Position numbers and translations under genes: made by a program
Assembly: GCA_963793295.1 (NCBI GenBank)
Contig: CAWBZX010000037.1
Coordinates: 62,001 to 126,000, forward strand
DNA length: 64,000 bases
Direction of reading: 5' to 3'
Origin: JAHDHW01 sp963793295
Lineage (GTDB): Bacteria; Bacteroidota; Bacteroidia; Chitinophagales; Saprospiraceae
Shown here: piece by piece, positions 38,113 to 47,246 of the stretch
Numbering within the stretch: position 1 is the stretch's first letter
Layout: each line of letters begins with the position of its first letter
Notes under the pieces: generated by a model
Database searches by the model: none
Told to the model about the DNA's origin: nothing
The model's input: only the letters and a program-made list of their open reading frames with translations

Positions 38113-38895
38113 CTATTCTTCTTCCTCGTGGATAACATCGGGTAGTTCATCGCTTTCGTCAGGAACGGTAAGCCAAAAGTTATTGACTCCGATACCGAGG
38201 ATGCATTTGATTTTTTGCATATTCAACAATTCGAGCAACGCCAGAAAAGTGATGACTGCATGCACCCGGTTTTCACATTTTCCAAATATACTTTTAAATT
38301 CCGTTTTCACCCCTTTTTTAATTCTTGTAAGCAAATAAATCTGCTGCCCTTGAACAGTATGATTGTAGGTATAAACGTGATGTACCGTTTTCTTTTTGTT
38401 GTTTTCCATCCGCACCAAAATACTTTGAAAGGCGCGCATGAGCTTGAAAAGATCGAAAGATTCCAATTCAATATCCACTAAAGCTCTTGTAGCTATTTGT
38501 CTTAATTCCTGTGCAGTATTTCCACGGACATTCCGAAAGGACCGATTTTCTTCCATTTCCCTCATTTCTTCCAACACACTTTTATACCGTTTGTATTCTA
38601 TGAGGCGCTGAACCAATTCTTCCCGGGGGTCAATTTCATTACCCTCGTCATCAACGGGTTTTCGAGGAATCAACATTTTAGCTTTGATTCGCATCAAAGT
38701 TGCGGCAACCAAAATAAATTCACTGGCCAAATCAATATTCAGCGACTCCATTTGGCGGAGATAGGCCAAAAAATCATCCATGATTTTTGATACCGGAATA
38801 TCGTAAATATCCAACTCATCCCTTTCTATGAAGAAAAGCAGCAAATCGAACGGTCCTTCGAATTGTGGAAGTTTTATCGTATAAGTTGCACTCAT
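38113..38895 (-). CDS. scpA: Segregation and condensation protein A (kleisin)
   Basis: The 260-residue protein begins with YTIKLPQFEGPFDLLLFFIE, followed by RDELDIYDIPVSKIMDDF and ASEFILVAATLMRIKAKMLI. This is the ScpA N-terminal domain that binds SMC. The C-terminal winged helix follows (about 190-245), with an acidic tail (DESDELPDVIHEEEE). It bridges SMC heads in chromosome compaction. No scpB or smc lies beside it. ATG 38895 fits the family start. Confidence 0.95.
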   Translation of the reverse strand: MSATYTIKLPQFEGPFDLLLFFIERDELDIYDIPVSKIMDDFLAYLRQMESLNIDLASEFILVAATLMRIKAKMLIPRKPVDDEGNEIDPREELVQRLIEYKRYKSVLEEMREMEENRSFRNVRGNTAQELRQIATRALVDIELESFDLFKLMRAFQSILVRMENNKKKTVHHVYTYNHTVQGQQIYLLTRIKKGVKTEFKSIFGKCENRVHAVITFLALLELLNMQKIKCILGIGVNNFWLTVPDESDELPDVIHEEEE

Positions 38896-39270
38896 AAAGT
38901 CCTCTATTAACAGCTGTTGCCTGCAAATATACGCAAATGTTCAGCACAATTTGAATAAGGTCAACTGATTCAATTTGAATGATTTGATGAATTTATTTTG
39001 CGATATTAATGGACCAAACTTAAAAAAATGAAAACTGACCAGGTATTACAGAAATGATAATGCCCTCGTCGAAAATAATATAAGTAAAAATTACAGTTTT
39101 AGTTTTTGGATCCGGAAAGAATAATTGGATTCCAAGCCATATAAAACAGAAAGATTTACAAATACGATTGATATAAAAACACGAAAGCCCGATCACCCAT
39201 TTCGGATAATCGAGCCACAATATTTTTCACATGAAAGCACAATTATTTAATCGCTTACAACTTCATAAAA
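38896..39270. other. Intergenic region of 375 bases, no supported gene
   Basis: This AT-rich region lies upstream of scpA and downstream of a small secreted-protein gene, both on the minus strand. A 66-codon open frame at 39020-39220 has an amino-acid make-up unlike a real protein and is not called. No hairpin with a U-tract or clear promoter pair was found. Confidence 0.5.
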
Positions 39271-39780
39271 TTACTTCTGACTTTTTTCTGTTGACAGGGA
39301 AGCATCAGTGATATTTCTTATATCCTGGGATTTTAAGAAAGTTTTGTTATCAACATATAATGAACCGCAATTTTGAAGACTCTCGAGATGATTATCAGTT
39401 AGCACAATATCAAGGTTGTACAAGTAGATTTCTCCATTGTTTACGATACTTCCTCCGCGAAGTGTGATACCTTCGGAGTAGGTGTATTCTCCATCTATAG
39501 TCAGCTTACCAGCTTCTTCAATAGTCAATTTAGCACCTGCCTGGATCTCTATTGAAGCCACATTCTCATTTCTCTTGATGATAGGCTGAGCCTGGTGCCC
39601 CGAATTCAGGGACTTTATGATAACATGTGTGGTCTCATCGGGCACATGACAATCACTCCAGTTTTTGGCTACATTCCAACTCGTTTCGTGACCGGGTGTT
39701 CCACCTATCCAGGTTACGGTATTCTGTGCGTTGACAAAGATTGATACTAGTATTAGAAAAGCAATATTTAAGATTTTCAT
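39271..39780 (-). CDS. Secreted protein of unknown function, beta-solenoid-like
   Basis: The 169-residue product has a signal peptide (MKILNIAFLILVSIFVNAQ). It continues VTWIGGTPGHETSWNVAKNW, the W.G…..W….NW opening often seen in secreted Bacteroidota adhesins and repeat proteins. Later segments (IEIQAGAKLTIEEAGKLTI, LRGGSIVNNGEIYLYNLDI) look like the rungs of a short parallel beta-solenoid. No T9SS sorting domain is present, so it may be a truncated or free-standing relative of larger cargo proteins. It is a single gene. Confidence 0.7.
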   Translation of the reverse strand: MKILNIAFLILVSIFVNAQNTVTWIGGTPGHETSWNVAKNWSDCHVPDETTHVIIKSLNSGHQAQPIIKRNENVASIEIQAGAKLTIEEAGKLTIDGEYTYSEGITLRGGSIVNNGEIYLYNLDIVLTDNHLESLQNCGSLYVDNKTFLKSQDIRNITDASLSTEKSQK

Positions 39781-40259
39781 GATATTAGTTTTTTAAGGTT
39801 TTGAATGGTTATGTTTTAAATAATATAACACCTATATAAATCAACTATCAAGCCATTCTAGCCTTATCACCACTAATTCAGCGGTTGATTAAACTACCAT
39901 TTGTCTTTAGACCTGTCAACATATTATTACTCTTATTTATATTATAATTTAATCCCCCCGTTCCATTTTATTTAGGCTTCATCATGAGGTAGAAATTTCC
40001 GATTCAGAAAGGAAAAGATGGTTTTTAAAATTGGTGTAGCATCTCCCACTTTAAATTGCTATCAAAAAACCAATCATCAAATTTCTAATCCGTTTTTAAG
40101 CAGATGAAAAGCATTAGGCTAAAGTTGATCTTGAATATTTTTTTCTATATTGTAAGAAGCAAAAATATGAATCGCTTAGTAATGCGCATTCCTTTGCTTA
40201 CCTATTCGGTCAAAGTTCAAAATTGTTTACCTATTCAAAACAAAACAAATACCCTCATC
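39781..40259. other. Divergent intergenic region of 479 bases
   Basis: This AT-rich gap lies between two divergent genes for exported proteins. A plus-strand open frame continues upstream of the lipoprotein start to 40104, but that extension would bury the lipoprotein signal and is not used. No repeat, hairpin or firm promoter pair was found. Confidence 0.5.
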
Positions 40260-41375
40260 ATGAAAAAACTAACTTTATTCGTTTTTATCACACTTTTAGT
40301 CGCTTGTAACAATCAGGAAAAAATAAAAAAAGCCATCGAAACGCTGGGCCCAGAATGGGATGCGACGAGTAGCCTTGTTAAAGCTTTGCCGGACAAAATC
40401 AATGGCATTCAGAGTACCTGGAATTCATGGGAAGCAGAAATGCAAATTAAAAATGAATGGAAAGCCCGGCTCGGCGCAGATCAGCTCGCTCAACTCAACA
40501 GTCAGATTGAATCTATCAAAAGCCAGGGACAAGCCATGGAATCGCTTACAAAAGAGGTCGATGAATTTACAACACAATGGGAAGCCAAAGACAAAACGAT
40601 GGCAGAACTAAGCGATGGTTTGTCCAGCGGAAATATTCCTAAAGATGCTCAGACAAAAATTACAACCCTGCAATCCCTAATCGGTGAAAGCAAGAATAAA
40701 ATTCCGGCTTGGGAAGCAACCTTGGATAGTATCCAGGCTAGCAGCCAATCGGCTTACGAAGCGTTTTCCAAATTGGTTGTAACAATAGATCCTAACCTGG
40801 TTGATTGCAATAATCAGCCATTGAATTTAACCGATTTTCTGAACAATTATGCTAAAAAAATCGAAGCGGAGCCTGCCAAATGGAGATATAGTCGCGTTGC
40901 CTCAGAGTTTAAGGATTGTTCCGGGATGTTCCTTCGACTTTGTGAATCACTCGGAGAAAAGAGCTGCAAGGGTTATAAATATCCGGATAGAGCCTTCCAT
41001 GATACTCGTGCGCTAGCCGGATGGTACCATGAAAATGGCAATTTGACGCTAATCAAAGATGCAGAAAACAGTGACCATCTTATCCAACCAGGTATGGTTA
41101 TGTTTTATGGCTACGGCGATAGGCCCATTCCTGAGAACTTCACGGTAGCAGATCTCTCCGCTCCTTATCCAAATGGACTTATAGAACACGTTGGAACCGT
41201 GACCAAGGTTGAAAAAGATGAAAATGGTAAGGTGACAGACTATTATATCTATCATGGCCGTAGCGGAACTAAGCCCGCAGCACGGACAAGAATAAGTGCA
41301 GGACAAAATCCTGTTTACAGCAATTGGGGCCAACCATGGCTGGCCATTGGTTTTATTATGACACCTGAATCGTAA
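40260..41375 (+). CDS. Lipoprotein with coiled coil and NlpC/P60-like domain
   Basis: ATG 40260 gives 371 residues starting MKKLTLFVFITLLVAC, a lipoprotein signal with Cys16. Residues about 30-190 are helical and rich in Gln, Glu and Lys (coiled coil). The C-terminal part has DCSGMFLRLC (nucleophile Cys), PGMVMFYGYG, IEHVGTVTKV (His) and YIYHGR, the order of an NlpC/P60 papain-like peptidase. The enzyme would cut peptidoglycan stem peptides or a related amide while anchored in a membrane. The domain call is from motif order only. Confidence 0.72.
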   Translation: MKKLTLFVFITLLVACNNQEKIKKAIETLGPEWDATSSLVKALPDKINGIQSTWNSWEAEMQIKNEWKARLGADQLAQLNSQIESIKSQGQAMESLTKEVDEFTTQWEAKDKTMAELSDGLSSGNIPKDAQTKITTLQSLIGESKNKIPAWEATLDSIQASSQSAYEAFSKLVVTIDPNLVDCNNQPLNLTDFLNNYAKKIEAEPAKWRYSRVASEFKDCSGMFLRLCESLGEKSCKGYKYPDRAFHDTRALAGWYHENGNLTLIKDAENSDHLIQPGMVMFYGYGDRPIPENFTVADLSAPYPNGLIEHVGTVTKVEKDENGKVTDYYIYHGRSGTKPAARTRISAGQNPVYSNWGQPWLAIGFIMTPES

Positions 41376-41616
41376 AGGCTGCTTTTTCTTACAAGAAACT
41401 TGCTCAAATTCTTTTGCTGTTTATTCCGTTGACATAAATGGCAACTTTAGAAGTTTATGTAAAAAATCCTGTTGTCAAAAATGAAATGCTACAAGCCTGT
41501 GAAGCTTCATTTTAGCACCTGGAGGAAATGAAATGGACGGAGCGTACTGCTTCTTTTTCAAAGCTGTAAACCCAAAGTAATCATTTTTATTGTTACACGT
41601 TGATGGCATAAAAAGA

Positions 41617-41647
41617 AAAGTAGCCAAGATACTATCTTGACTACTTT
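41617..41647 (-). terminator. Rho-independent terminator after the 41689 lipoprotein gene
   Basis: Two 15-base arms with one mismatch (AAAGTAGCCAAGATA / TATCTTGACTACTTT) are separated by one base, so the tip opens. On the minus strand TTTCTTTTT follows. The rest of the 313-base gap 41376-41688, between convergent genes, holds nothing I can identify. Confidence 0.75.
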
Positions 41648-41688
41648 AACTTGTACAATTGCTTTGGGGTATACGGGAATCTATTGGT

Positions 41689-42324
41689 TTAGTTGTTTAC
41701 CTTAACTTTTCCAGGTTCTTGTATTTCGTAATCTGGAAATATGTTATAAACGGGGTGACTAGGAGTGAAAATATCGCATCCTGAAGATGAAGGATCCATG
41801 AGCGCGTATACCCCATTAGCCTGATCAGGCGGCGCATTGTTCCCTTGTCCATTATCGATCACTTTGATGTATATATGCCATCCAACATCAAAAGGACCAA
41901 ATGGATTAACAAATTCAGTTATGGTTCCTCCATAAACAGCTTCATTTCCTTCTACCCTTATACACTCAGTTACCATTGTAATTTGGCCCGGACCGAACTC
42001 TAAGTATGCACTTCCATGTGGCCCGCCATTGTTTTCTGTTCCCGACCATACAAAAGGCTGAGAATTTGGGCCAAGACTACCATGGGTATGGACACTGTTA
42101 CCGTTATTATCTCTGTTGGTTGCAGAGCCTGAGCTGCTTTGAGTGCTTGGTAGTTCGTCCAGAGAAATAACTTCCCAAGTTGGGCTGTCGCCACTAGCGT
42201 TGAGAACGTAAACACTTGATTCATCCACTTGCTGATTGTCAGCAATAGCTGTGGTTGTTTCTTCCTTGGCACATCCAAAAAGGATAACGAGTGCAAGGGT
42301 CATTAAAAACATTAATTTTTTCAT
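41689..42324 (-). CDS. Lipoprotein of unknown function
   Basis: ATG 42324 gives 211 residues with the lipoprotein signal MKKLMFLMTLALVILFGC (Cys18). A Ser/Thr/Asn-rich linker follows (about 50-85), then a compact domain (VHTHGSLGPNSQPFVWSGTE, MVTECIRVEGNEAVYGGTIT). That domain includes HTHG near its start and two cysteines. The pattern recalls small secreted proteins of Bacteroidota that bind at the envelope, but I recognise no family. It is transcribed away from the HPt-kinase-regulator operon, with an 18-bp dyad between them. Confidence 0.7.
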   Translation of the reverse strand: MKKLMFLMTLALVILFGCAKEETTTAIADNQQVDESSVYVLNASGDSPTWEVISLDELPSTQSSSGSATNRDNNGNSVHTHGSLGPNSQPFVWSGTENNGGPHGSAYLEFGPGQITMVTECIRVEGNEAVYGGTITEFVNPFGPFDVGWHIYIKVIDNGQGNNAPPDQANGVYALMDPSSSGCDIFTPSHPVYNIFPDYEIQEPGKVKVNN

Positions 42325-42445
42325 AATTAACTTTCTTTGTTTTTTTAGAAAAGCAATATTGCCTGGTGTAAATATAGACGGGCAATGAGCAGCCTCCAAG
42401 CGCTATCTATCCAACGGCAGCTTGGTTTATCCTGCGGTAACCTGG

Positions 42446-42500
42446 TTGATCCAACGGTTGATCCAACGGCAACTGACCATTCGATCAACCGTTGGATCAA
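42446..42500. promoter_or_regulatory. Perfect 18-bp inverted repeat before a two-component operon
   Basis: TTGATCCAACGGTTGATC at 42446-42463 is repeated exactly in reverse complement at 42483-42500, with a 19-base loop. The half-word ATCCAACGG occurs again at 42410-42418 and 42461-42469. The element lies in the divergent gap between a lipoprotein gene and the HPt gene. It could be an operator for the LytTR regulator, a transcribed hairpin or a repeat remnant. Confidence 0.6.
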
Positions 42501-42574
42501 TAGCCTCTCAGGCATTGTATATTATACCTACCTTACTGGAAAGAAAATTAAATGACCTGTTTAAAACACAGACA

Positions 42575-42940
42575 ATGGATATCAACTGGAACCCCACTTA
42601 TATAGACTTACAAAACCTCATCAGTATTTCAAGAGGCGATAAAAACCGGATGTTGAAATATCTAAATCAATTCCAGGAGCTGATACCTCAGCGTATTGAA
42701 AACCTCAAGGATAGTTTGCAGGCGGAAGACCGGAAAATGACGCGACAGATCTTACATCAGATGAGTCCTCAATTGCTGTTTTTCGGAATCCCCGGAGTCG
42801 TCACTCCTATTCGTCGCCTGGAGCACGAATATAAAACCATGCCTATCGAAGATCTAAGGTCTTTGGTGAATGATATTCTGGTGAACCTGGACCGGGCGGG
42901 TAAAGAAATCGATTTGATTTTGAAAAATAATTTTGAATAA
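42575..42940 (+). CDS. HPt-like histidine phosphotransfer protein
   Basis: ATG 42575 gives 121 residues, all helical; the longer frame to 42422 runs through the inverted repeat and is rejected. The likely phosphorylatable His is in MTRQILHQMSPQLLFFGI, with conserved-looking helices before it (ISISRGDKNRMLKYLNQFQE) and after it (PIRRLEHEYKTM). It would pass a phosphoryl group between the hybrid kinase encoded next and a response regulator. The kinase gene begins 84 bases downstream. Confidence 0.78.
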   Translation: MDINWNPTYIDLQNLISISRGDKNRMLKYLNQFQELIPQRIENLKDSLQAEDRKMTRQILHQMSPQLLFFGIPGVVTPIRRLEHEYKTMPIEDLRSLVNDILVNLDRAGKEIDLILKNNFE

Positions 42941-43024
42941 AGCCTGCTTTGTGTGGGATTAGGTCTTCATAAACTTATCTTCAAAGCGGTCTTTCTGATT
43001 AATACAAGATTAAATGTCCGGATA

Positions 43025-45625
43025 ATGAACAAAAGAACCCTGTTCTTTCTAATCACCTTCTTCCTTTTTTCTATCACTTTAAAAGCCCAGGTCAACCTCG
43101 ATTCCTTATTTACCATCTGGAACGATACCTCTCTCCCTGATACCTCCCGCCTGGAGGCCATGCAGACCATCGCCTGGGACGGATACCGCTACAACAACCC
43201 CGACAGCTCCTTTTATTTTGCCCAATTACAATATGACCTGGCCGAAACGACCGGCTATAAAAAATGGATGGCAGCAGCATTAAAGACACAGGGTTATATC
43301 TATAGGAGTAAAGCAGACTTTAACAAAGCACTCGATTATTTTTCCCGCGGTTTAAAAATTTATGAAGAAATAGACAACAAATCAGGTATAGCCGAAAGCT
43401 TAAATAATATTGGGGTCGTTCAGGAAAGAAAAGGTGATTTTGATAAAGCCCTGGAATATTATCTCCAATCTTTGGAAACCGGCGAAAAAATAAAGAGCAG
43501 AGAAAATATAGGAGAAACCTTATACAATTTAGGGAGATTTTATTTTCGCAAAGGGGACTATGACATTGCGCTTGATTATCTCAAACAAAGTTTTGAAATC
43601 TGTAAAGAAACTGGAAACTTAAAGGGCCAAACGAATGCTCAGGATATCATCGGTCTTATATATCAATCATTAGGTGATTATGAGGAAGCCCTGGAAGTGT
43701 ATGCTCATAATTTGGCCATTTATAAAAAAATGGAAAACAAGCAGGCGATTGCTGGTACGCAGGCTAATATCGGTAACATTTATATGCTACAGGAAAATTA
43801 TCCTAAGGCTTTGGAAAATTTTAAGGTGGCTTTGGAAGCGTTTGAAGATATAGGAATCATAACAGCCGTGGCGGGTATTGGAATGCAAATCGGGACTCTT
43901 TATTCCGACCAAGGCAATTATGCGCTCGCAATGGAGTACTACACCCGAAGTTTAAATATTTTCGAAAAAACAAAGGACAAACTACACATCGCAATAGCTA
44001 AGGGCAATATTGCTACTATTTATTCTGAGCAGGGAAATTTTGCCAAAGCAATTTCCTTAGCTGCTAGTGCGCTAAAGCTTTCTGAGGAAACGGGAGACCT
44101 GATCCGTATCATGGAGTCAGCCCAAAAATTGGCTTATTGTTATAAAACTACCGGGAGGTACAAACAAGCGTTGGAGATGAACGAACTTTATTATCAAACA
44201 CGAGATAGTTTGAAGAGCGAAGAAAACCAAAAAGCGGCCGTTCAGCTGCAAGTCCAGTCCGACTATGAAAAGCAAAAAGCTATTGATGACCTGGAAAATG
44301 AAAAACGGGTAGCGATAGAAACGCAAAAAAAGGAAAACCAGCAAAAATTGTCTGTGGCAATTGGTGCTATATTGTTGTTGGCATTGCTTTTAGCACTGGG
44401 ACTTTGGAATCGTAACCGGTATATTAAAAAAACGAGCGCAGCATTAGCGTTAGCAAAAGATCGTGCCCAACTATCTGAAAAATACAAAGAGCAGTTTTTG
44501 GCCAATATGAGCCACGAGATCCGTACACCCATGCACGCCATCTCCGGTATGGTCAAAATTCTGGAACGGAATGAACATCCGCCTACGCAAGATGTATTCC
44601 TAAATGCCATGCAAACGAGTTCAGAAAACCTCGTGGTCATCCTTAATGATGTACTCGATCTTTCGAAAATAGAAGCAGGTAAACTGGATATTGAAAGTAT
44701 CCCGATAAAACCGGCAGCGGTCATGCAGAATGTGACTCAGATTTTAAGATATAAAGCGGAAGAAAAAGGGCTGGGCTTAACTTATAAAATAGCCGATGAT
44801 GTGCCTTCCCTCGTGATGGGTGATCCCACCCGCCTGAATCAAATTTTAGTCAACCTTGTAGGCAATGCGATTAAGTTTACGGAGAAAGGAAGCGTTGCTA
44901 TTTCGCTTAGCAAAGTAGAAGATCGTTTGATATTTAGCATAAAAGATACGGGAATAGGGATTTCAAAAGATAAAATGGAAAGCATCTTTGAAGCATTCGA
45001 GCAAGTAAAAGATTCTACCAGCAGAAACTATAGAGGCACAGGACTTGGGCTGAGTATTTCCAGGCAATTGGTAGAATTACAGCATGGGAAAATCTGGGCA
45101 GAAAGTGAAGAGGGCCAGGGCAGTACTTTTTATGTTGAACTGCCCATAGTCGCTGCCGCAGCTGACGCCATTGGTCAAGACCTCATCACCGCGGATCGAT
45201 TTAAAACGATGGCAGCATCACTCAAAGGCATCCGCATCCTACTGGCGGAGGACAATGCTTTCAATCAAATGATCGCGAAGGATGATTTGTCTTTTTATAT
45301 CGAAGAGGTAAAAATTGATGTGGTTAAAAATGGTGTTTTAGCAGTTGAGAAATTTAAAGCAGAGGATTATGACCTGATTTTAATGGATGTACAAATGCCT
45401 GAAATGAATGGATTTAAGGCCACTAAAAAAATCAGGGAAATAGAATGTACTGAAGGTGTGAAAACAGCTACTCCGATCATTGCTATGACAGCCAGTCTGT
45501 TAAAAACAGAAATTGACAATTGTTATGGAGCAGGCATGGATAATTATATTCCAAAGCCTTATAAAGCGGAGGAATTGATTGGAGCGATTTATAAAGAGCT
45601 TAGAGAGATTAGTGTTTTGATGTAA
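43025..45625 (+). CDS. TPR hybrid sensor histidine kinase
   Basis: ATG 43025 yields 866 residues: a signal peptide (MNKRTLFFLITFFLFSITLKAQ minus the last residues), then about eight TPR units (about 60-400; for example AESLNNIGVVQERKGDFDKA). A coiled coil and a membrane helix at 442-461 follow. HisKA has phospho-acceptor His497 in NMSHEIRTPMHAI. HATPase_c shows NLVGNAIKFTEKG, DTGIGIS and GTGLGLSISRQL. The receiver domain has LAEDNAFNQM, Asp788 (LMDVQMPEMNG) and a KPY motif. It is fully equipped for a phosphorelay with the HPt protein upstream and the regulator downstream. Confidence 0.95.
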   Translation: MNKRTLFFLITFFLFSITLKAQVNLDSLFTIWNDTSLPDTSRLEAMQTIAWDGYRYNNPDSSFYFAQLQYDLAETTGYKKWMAAALKTQGYIYRSKADFNKALDYFSRGLKIYEEIDNKSGIAESLNNIGVVQERKGDFDKALEYYLQSLETGEKIKSRENIGETLYNLGRFYFRKGDYDIALDYLKQSFEICKETGNLKGQTNAQDIIGLIYQSLGDYEEALEVYAHNLAIYKKMENKQAIAGTQANIGNIYMLQENYPKALENFKVALEAFEDIGIITAVAGIGMQIGTLYSDQGNYALAMEYYTRSLNIFEKTKDKLHIAIAKGNIATIYSEQGNFAKAISLAASALKLSEETGDLIRIMESAQKLAYCYKTTGRYKQALEMNELYYQTRDSLKSEENQKAAVQLQVQSDYEKQKAIDDLENEKRVAIETQKKENQQKLSVAIGAILLLALLLALGLWNRNRYIKKTSAALALAKDRAQLSEKYKEQFLANMSHEIRTPMHAISGMVKILERNEHPPTQDVFLNAMQTSSENLVVILNDVLDLSKIEAGKLDIESIPIKPAAVMQNVTQILRYKAEEKGLGLTYKIADDVPSLVMGDPTRLNQILVNLVGNAIKFTEKGSVAISLSKVEDRLIFSIKDTGIGISKDKMESIFEAFEQVKDSTSRNYRGTGLGLSISRQLVELQHGKIWAESEEGQGSTFYVELPIVAAAADAIGQDLITADRFKTMAASLKGIRILLAEDNAFNQMIAKDDLSFYIEEVKIDVVKNGVLAVEKFKAEDYDLILMDVQMPEMNGFKATKKIREIECTEGVKTATPIIAMTASLLKTEIDNCYGAGMDNYIPKPYKAEELIGAIYKELREISVLM

Positions 45626-45640
45626 AAAGGATTTAACATT

Positions 45641-46402
45641 ATGCAACCATCAAATATTCGAAGCCTTATCATTGACGACGATCCCTTTATTAAAGATCTA
45701 CTTCAGGATAAACTGAATCAGTATTTTCCCGAAGTTGAAGTTATGACCACTGCAAGTAGTGGTACGGAAGGCTTACAAAAAATTGCGACTTACAAACCAG
45801 ATCTAATTTTTCTGGATGTGGAAATGGCCGATATGACTGGCTTTGAAATGCTGGCCAAGCTTGGCCAAATTAATTTTCAAACCATTTTTATTACTTCTTA
45901 CAGTCATTATGCCATCAAAGCGATACGCTTTAATGCTTTGGATTATTTGGTAAAACCCATTGATTTAGGAGAACTCAAACAGGCTATCAAGCGCTACAAA
46001 ACAAATGTTCGGCACAACAAACAACCTGGCAATATTCAACAAGCTCTAGTCAACCTGAAGACAAAAAACGCTGCGGATCAAACACTCATTTTACAAACCC
46101 AGGAGGGAGAACTGAAATTAGTTTTAAAAAACATCGTTCGCATCGAAGGAGAACGAAATTATAGTTATATCTGCTTGTCAAATAATAAAAAGAAACTCAC
46201 CACAAAAACCATTGGAGATATCGAAGAATTGTTGAACGACAAAGGTTTTTTTAGATGCCATAAATCACATCTTGTCAATTTCGTTCATATAAAATCCTAT
46301 CAAAATAAGATCACTGTTGTGCTTTCAGATGATATTGAAATTCCTATTGCAAGAAGAAGAAAAGATGCCTTTAAACTTTGGTATGAAGGCTATCAGCGTT
46401 AA
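45641..46402 (+). CDS. LytTR-type response regulator
   Basis: The 253-residue protein has a receiver domain: DDDPF, phospho-acceptor Asp59 in DLIFLDVEMAD, Thr in FITSYSHYAIKA, Lys in YLVKPI. A LytTR DNA-binding domain covers about 145-250 (IVRIEGERNYSYICL, FFRCHKSHLVNFVHIKSY). It should bind direct repeats and activate target promoters when phosphorylated. It lies 15 bases after the hybrid kinase and completes the relay. Confidence 0.95.
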   Translation: MQPSNIRSLIIDDDPFIKDLLQDKLNQYFPEVEVMTTASSGTEGLQKIATYKPDLIFLDVEMADMTGFEMLAKLGQINFQTIFITSYSHYAIKAIRFNALDYLVKPIDLGELKQAIKRYKTNVRHNKQPGNIQQALVNLKTKNAADQTLILQTQEGELKLVLKNIVRIEGERNYSYICLSNNKKKLTTKTIGDIEELLNDKGFFRCHKSHLVNFVHIKSYQNKITVVLSDDIEIPIARRRKDAFKLWYEGYQR

Positions 46403-46429
46403 CTTGCCGTCGAATTAATAAAATGCATT

Positions 46430-47137
46430 TTGAAAAAGGGAAAACTGTATCTTATTCCAACACCATTGGGCGAAAACGCAGTCCAAACTATTCCACTGTA
46501 CGTCATTGATATTTTACACAGTCTTGATTTTTTTATAGCTGAAAAAGCCAAAACGGCTCGCCATTTTATAAAAAGCACACAACCAAAAAAGTCATTCGAT
46601 CAACTTACCTTTTATGAACTAAATAAAAGAACGGAAGACGGAGAATGGCAAACGTTTCTCAATGATGCAGAAAAAGGAAAAGATATTGGACTATTGTCAG
46701 AAGCGGGTTGCCCGGGCGTGGCGGACCCTGGCGCACAAATTGTTGAGCTGGCGCATCAGAAAAATATTGAAGTTATTCCATTGGTTGGCCCATCGTCCAT
46801 TCTGCTGGCGTTGATGGCTTCAGGAATGAATGGCCAGTCTTTTTGTTTTCATGGTTATCTTTCTCCAAAAAAGCCGGAACTTGCTCGAGATTTAAAACGA
46901 TTAGAACAACTTTCTTCCAAAAACCGACAGGCACAAATTTTTATTGAAACGCCGTATCGAAATACCAGCCTGATTGAAGAAGCTTTGAAAACTTTAAATC
47001 CAAATACTAATTTTTGCATCGCAGTGGATTTGACGCTGGAAAGCCAGTTTATAAAAAATTTGAAAGTCAAAGATTGGCGAAAAACAAAAATTCCAGATTT
47101 TCATAAAAAGCCTGCTATATTTCTCCTTCAAAGTTGA
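46430..47137 (+). CDS. Tetrapyrrole-methylase-fold RNA methyltransferase (RsmI-like)
   Basis: The 235-residue protein begins at a TTG codon, KKGKLYLIPTPLGENA; an ATG slightly upstream (46423) is in another frame. The opening motif YLIPTPLG, the LLSEAGCPGVADPGAQIV loop and LVGPSSILLALMASGMNGQS are those of RsmI. RsmI 2'-O-methylates C1402 of 16S rRNA using S-adenosylmethionine. The C-terminal part is shorter than that of E. coli RsmI, as in the Bacteroidota branch. Either RsmI itself or a paralogue with a related RNA target is possible. Confidence 0.85.
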   Translation: MKKGKLYLIPTPLGENAVQTIPLYVIDILHSLDFFIAEKAKTARHFIKSTQPKKSFDQLTFYELNKRTEDGEWQTFLNDAEKGKDIGLLSEAGCPGVADPGAQIVELAHQKNIEVIPLVGPSSILLALMASGMNGQSFCFHGYLSPKKPELARDLKRLEQLSSKNRQAQIFIETPYRNTSLIEEALKTLNPNTNFCIAVDLTLESQFIKNLKVKDWRKTKIPDFHKKPAIFLLQS

Positions 47138-47246
47138 GGATACTTGAAAATACAAACACATTTTTTTATAAAAAGCTGCATAAACAAATCATAGAATTAC
47201 CCGTTTATACATTATACCTAAATTGTAAAAAATAAAAAATAAGCAT

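Noticed and set aside
39020..39220. Minus-strand open frame of 66 codons
   Set aside because: No domain, signal or helix pattern, and composition like random AT-rich sequence.
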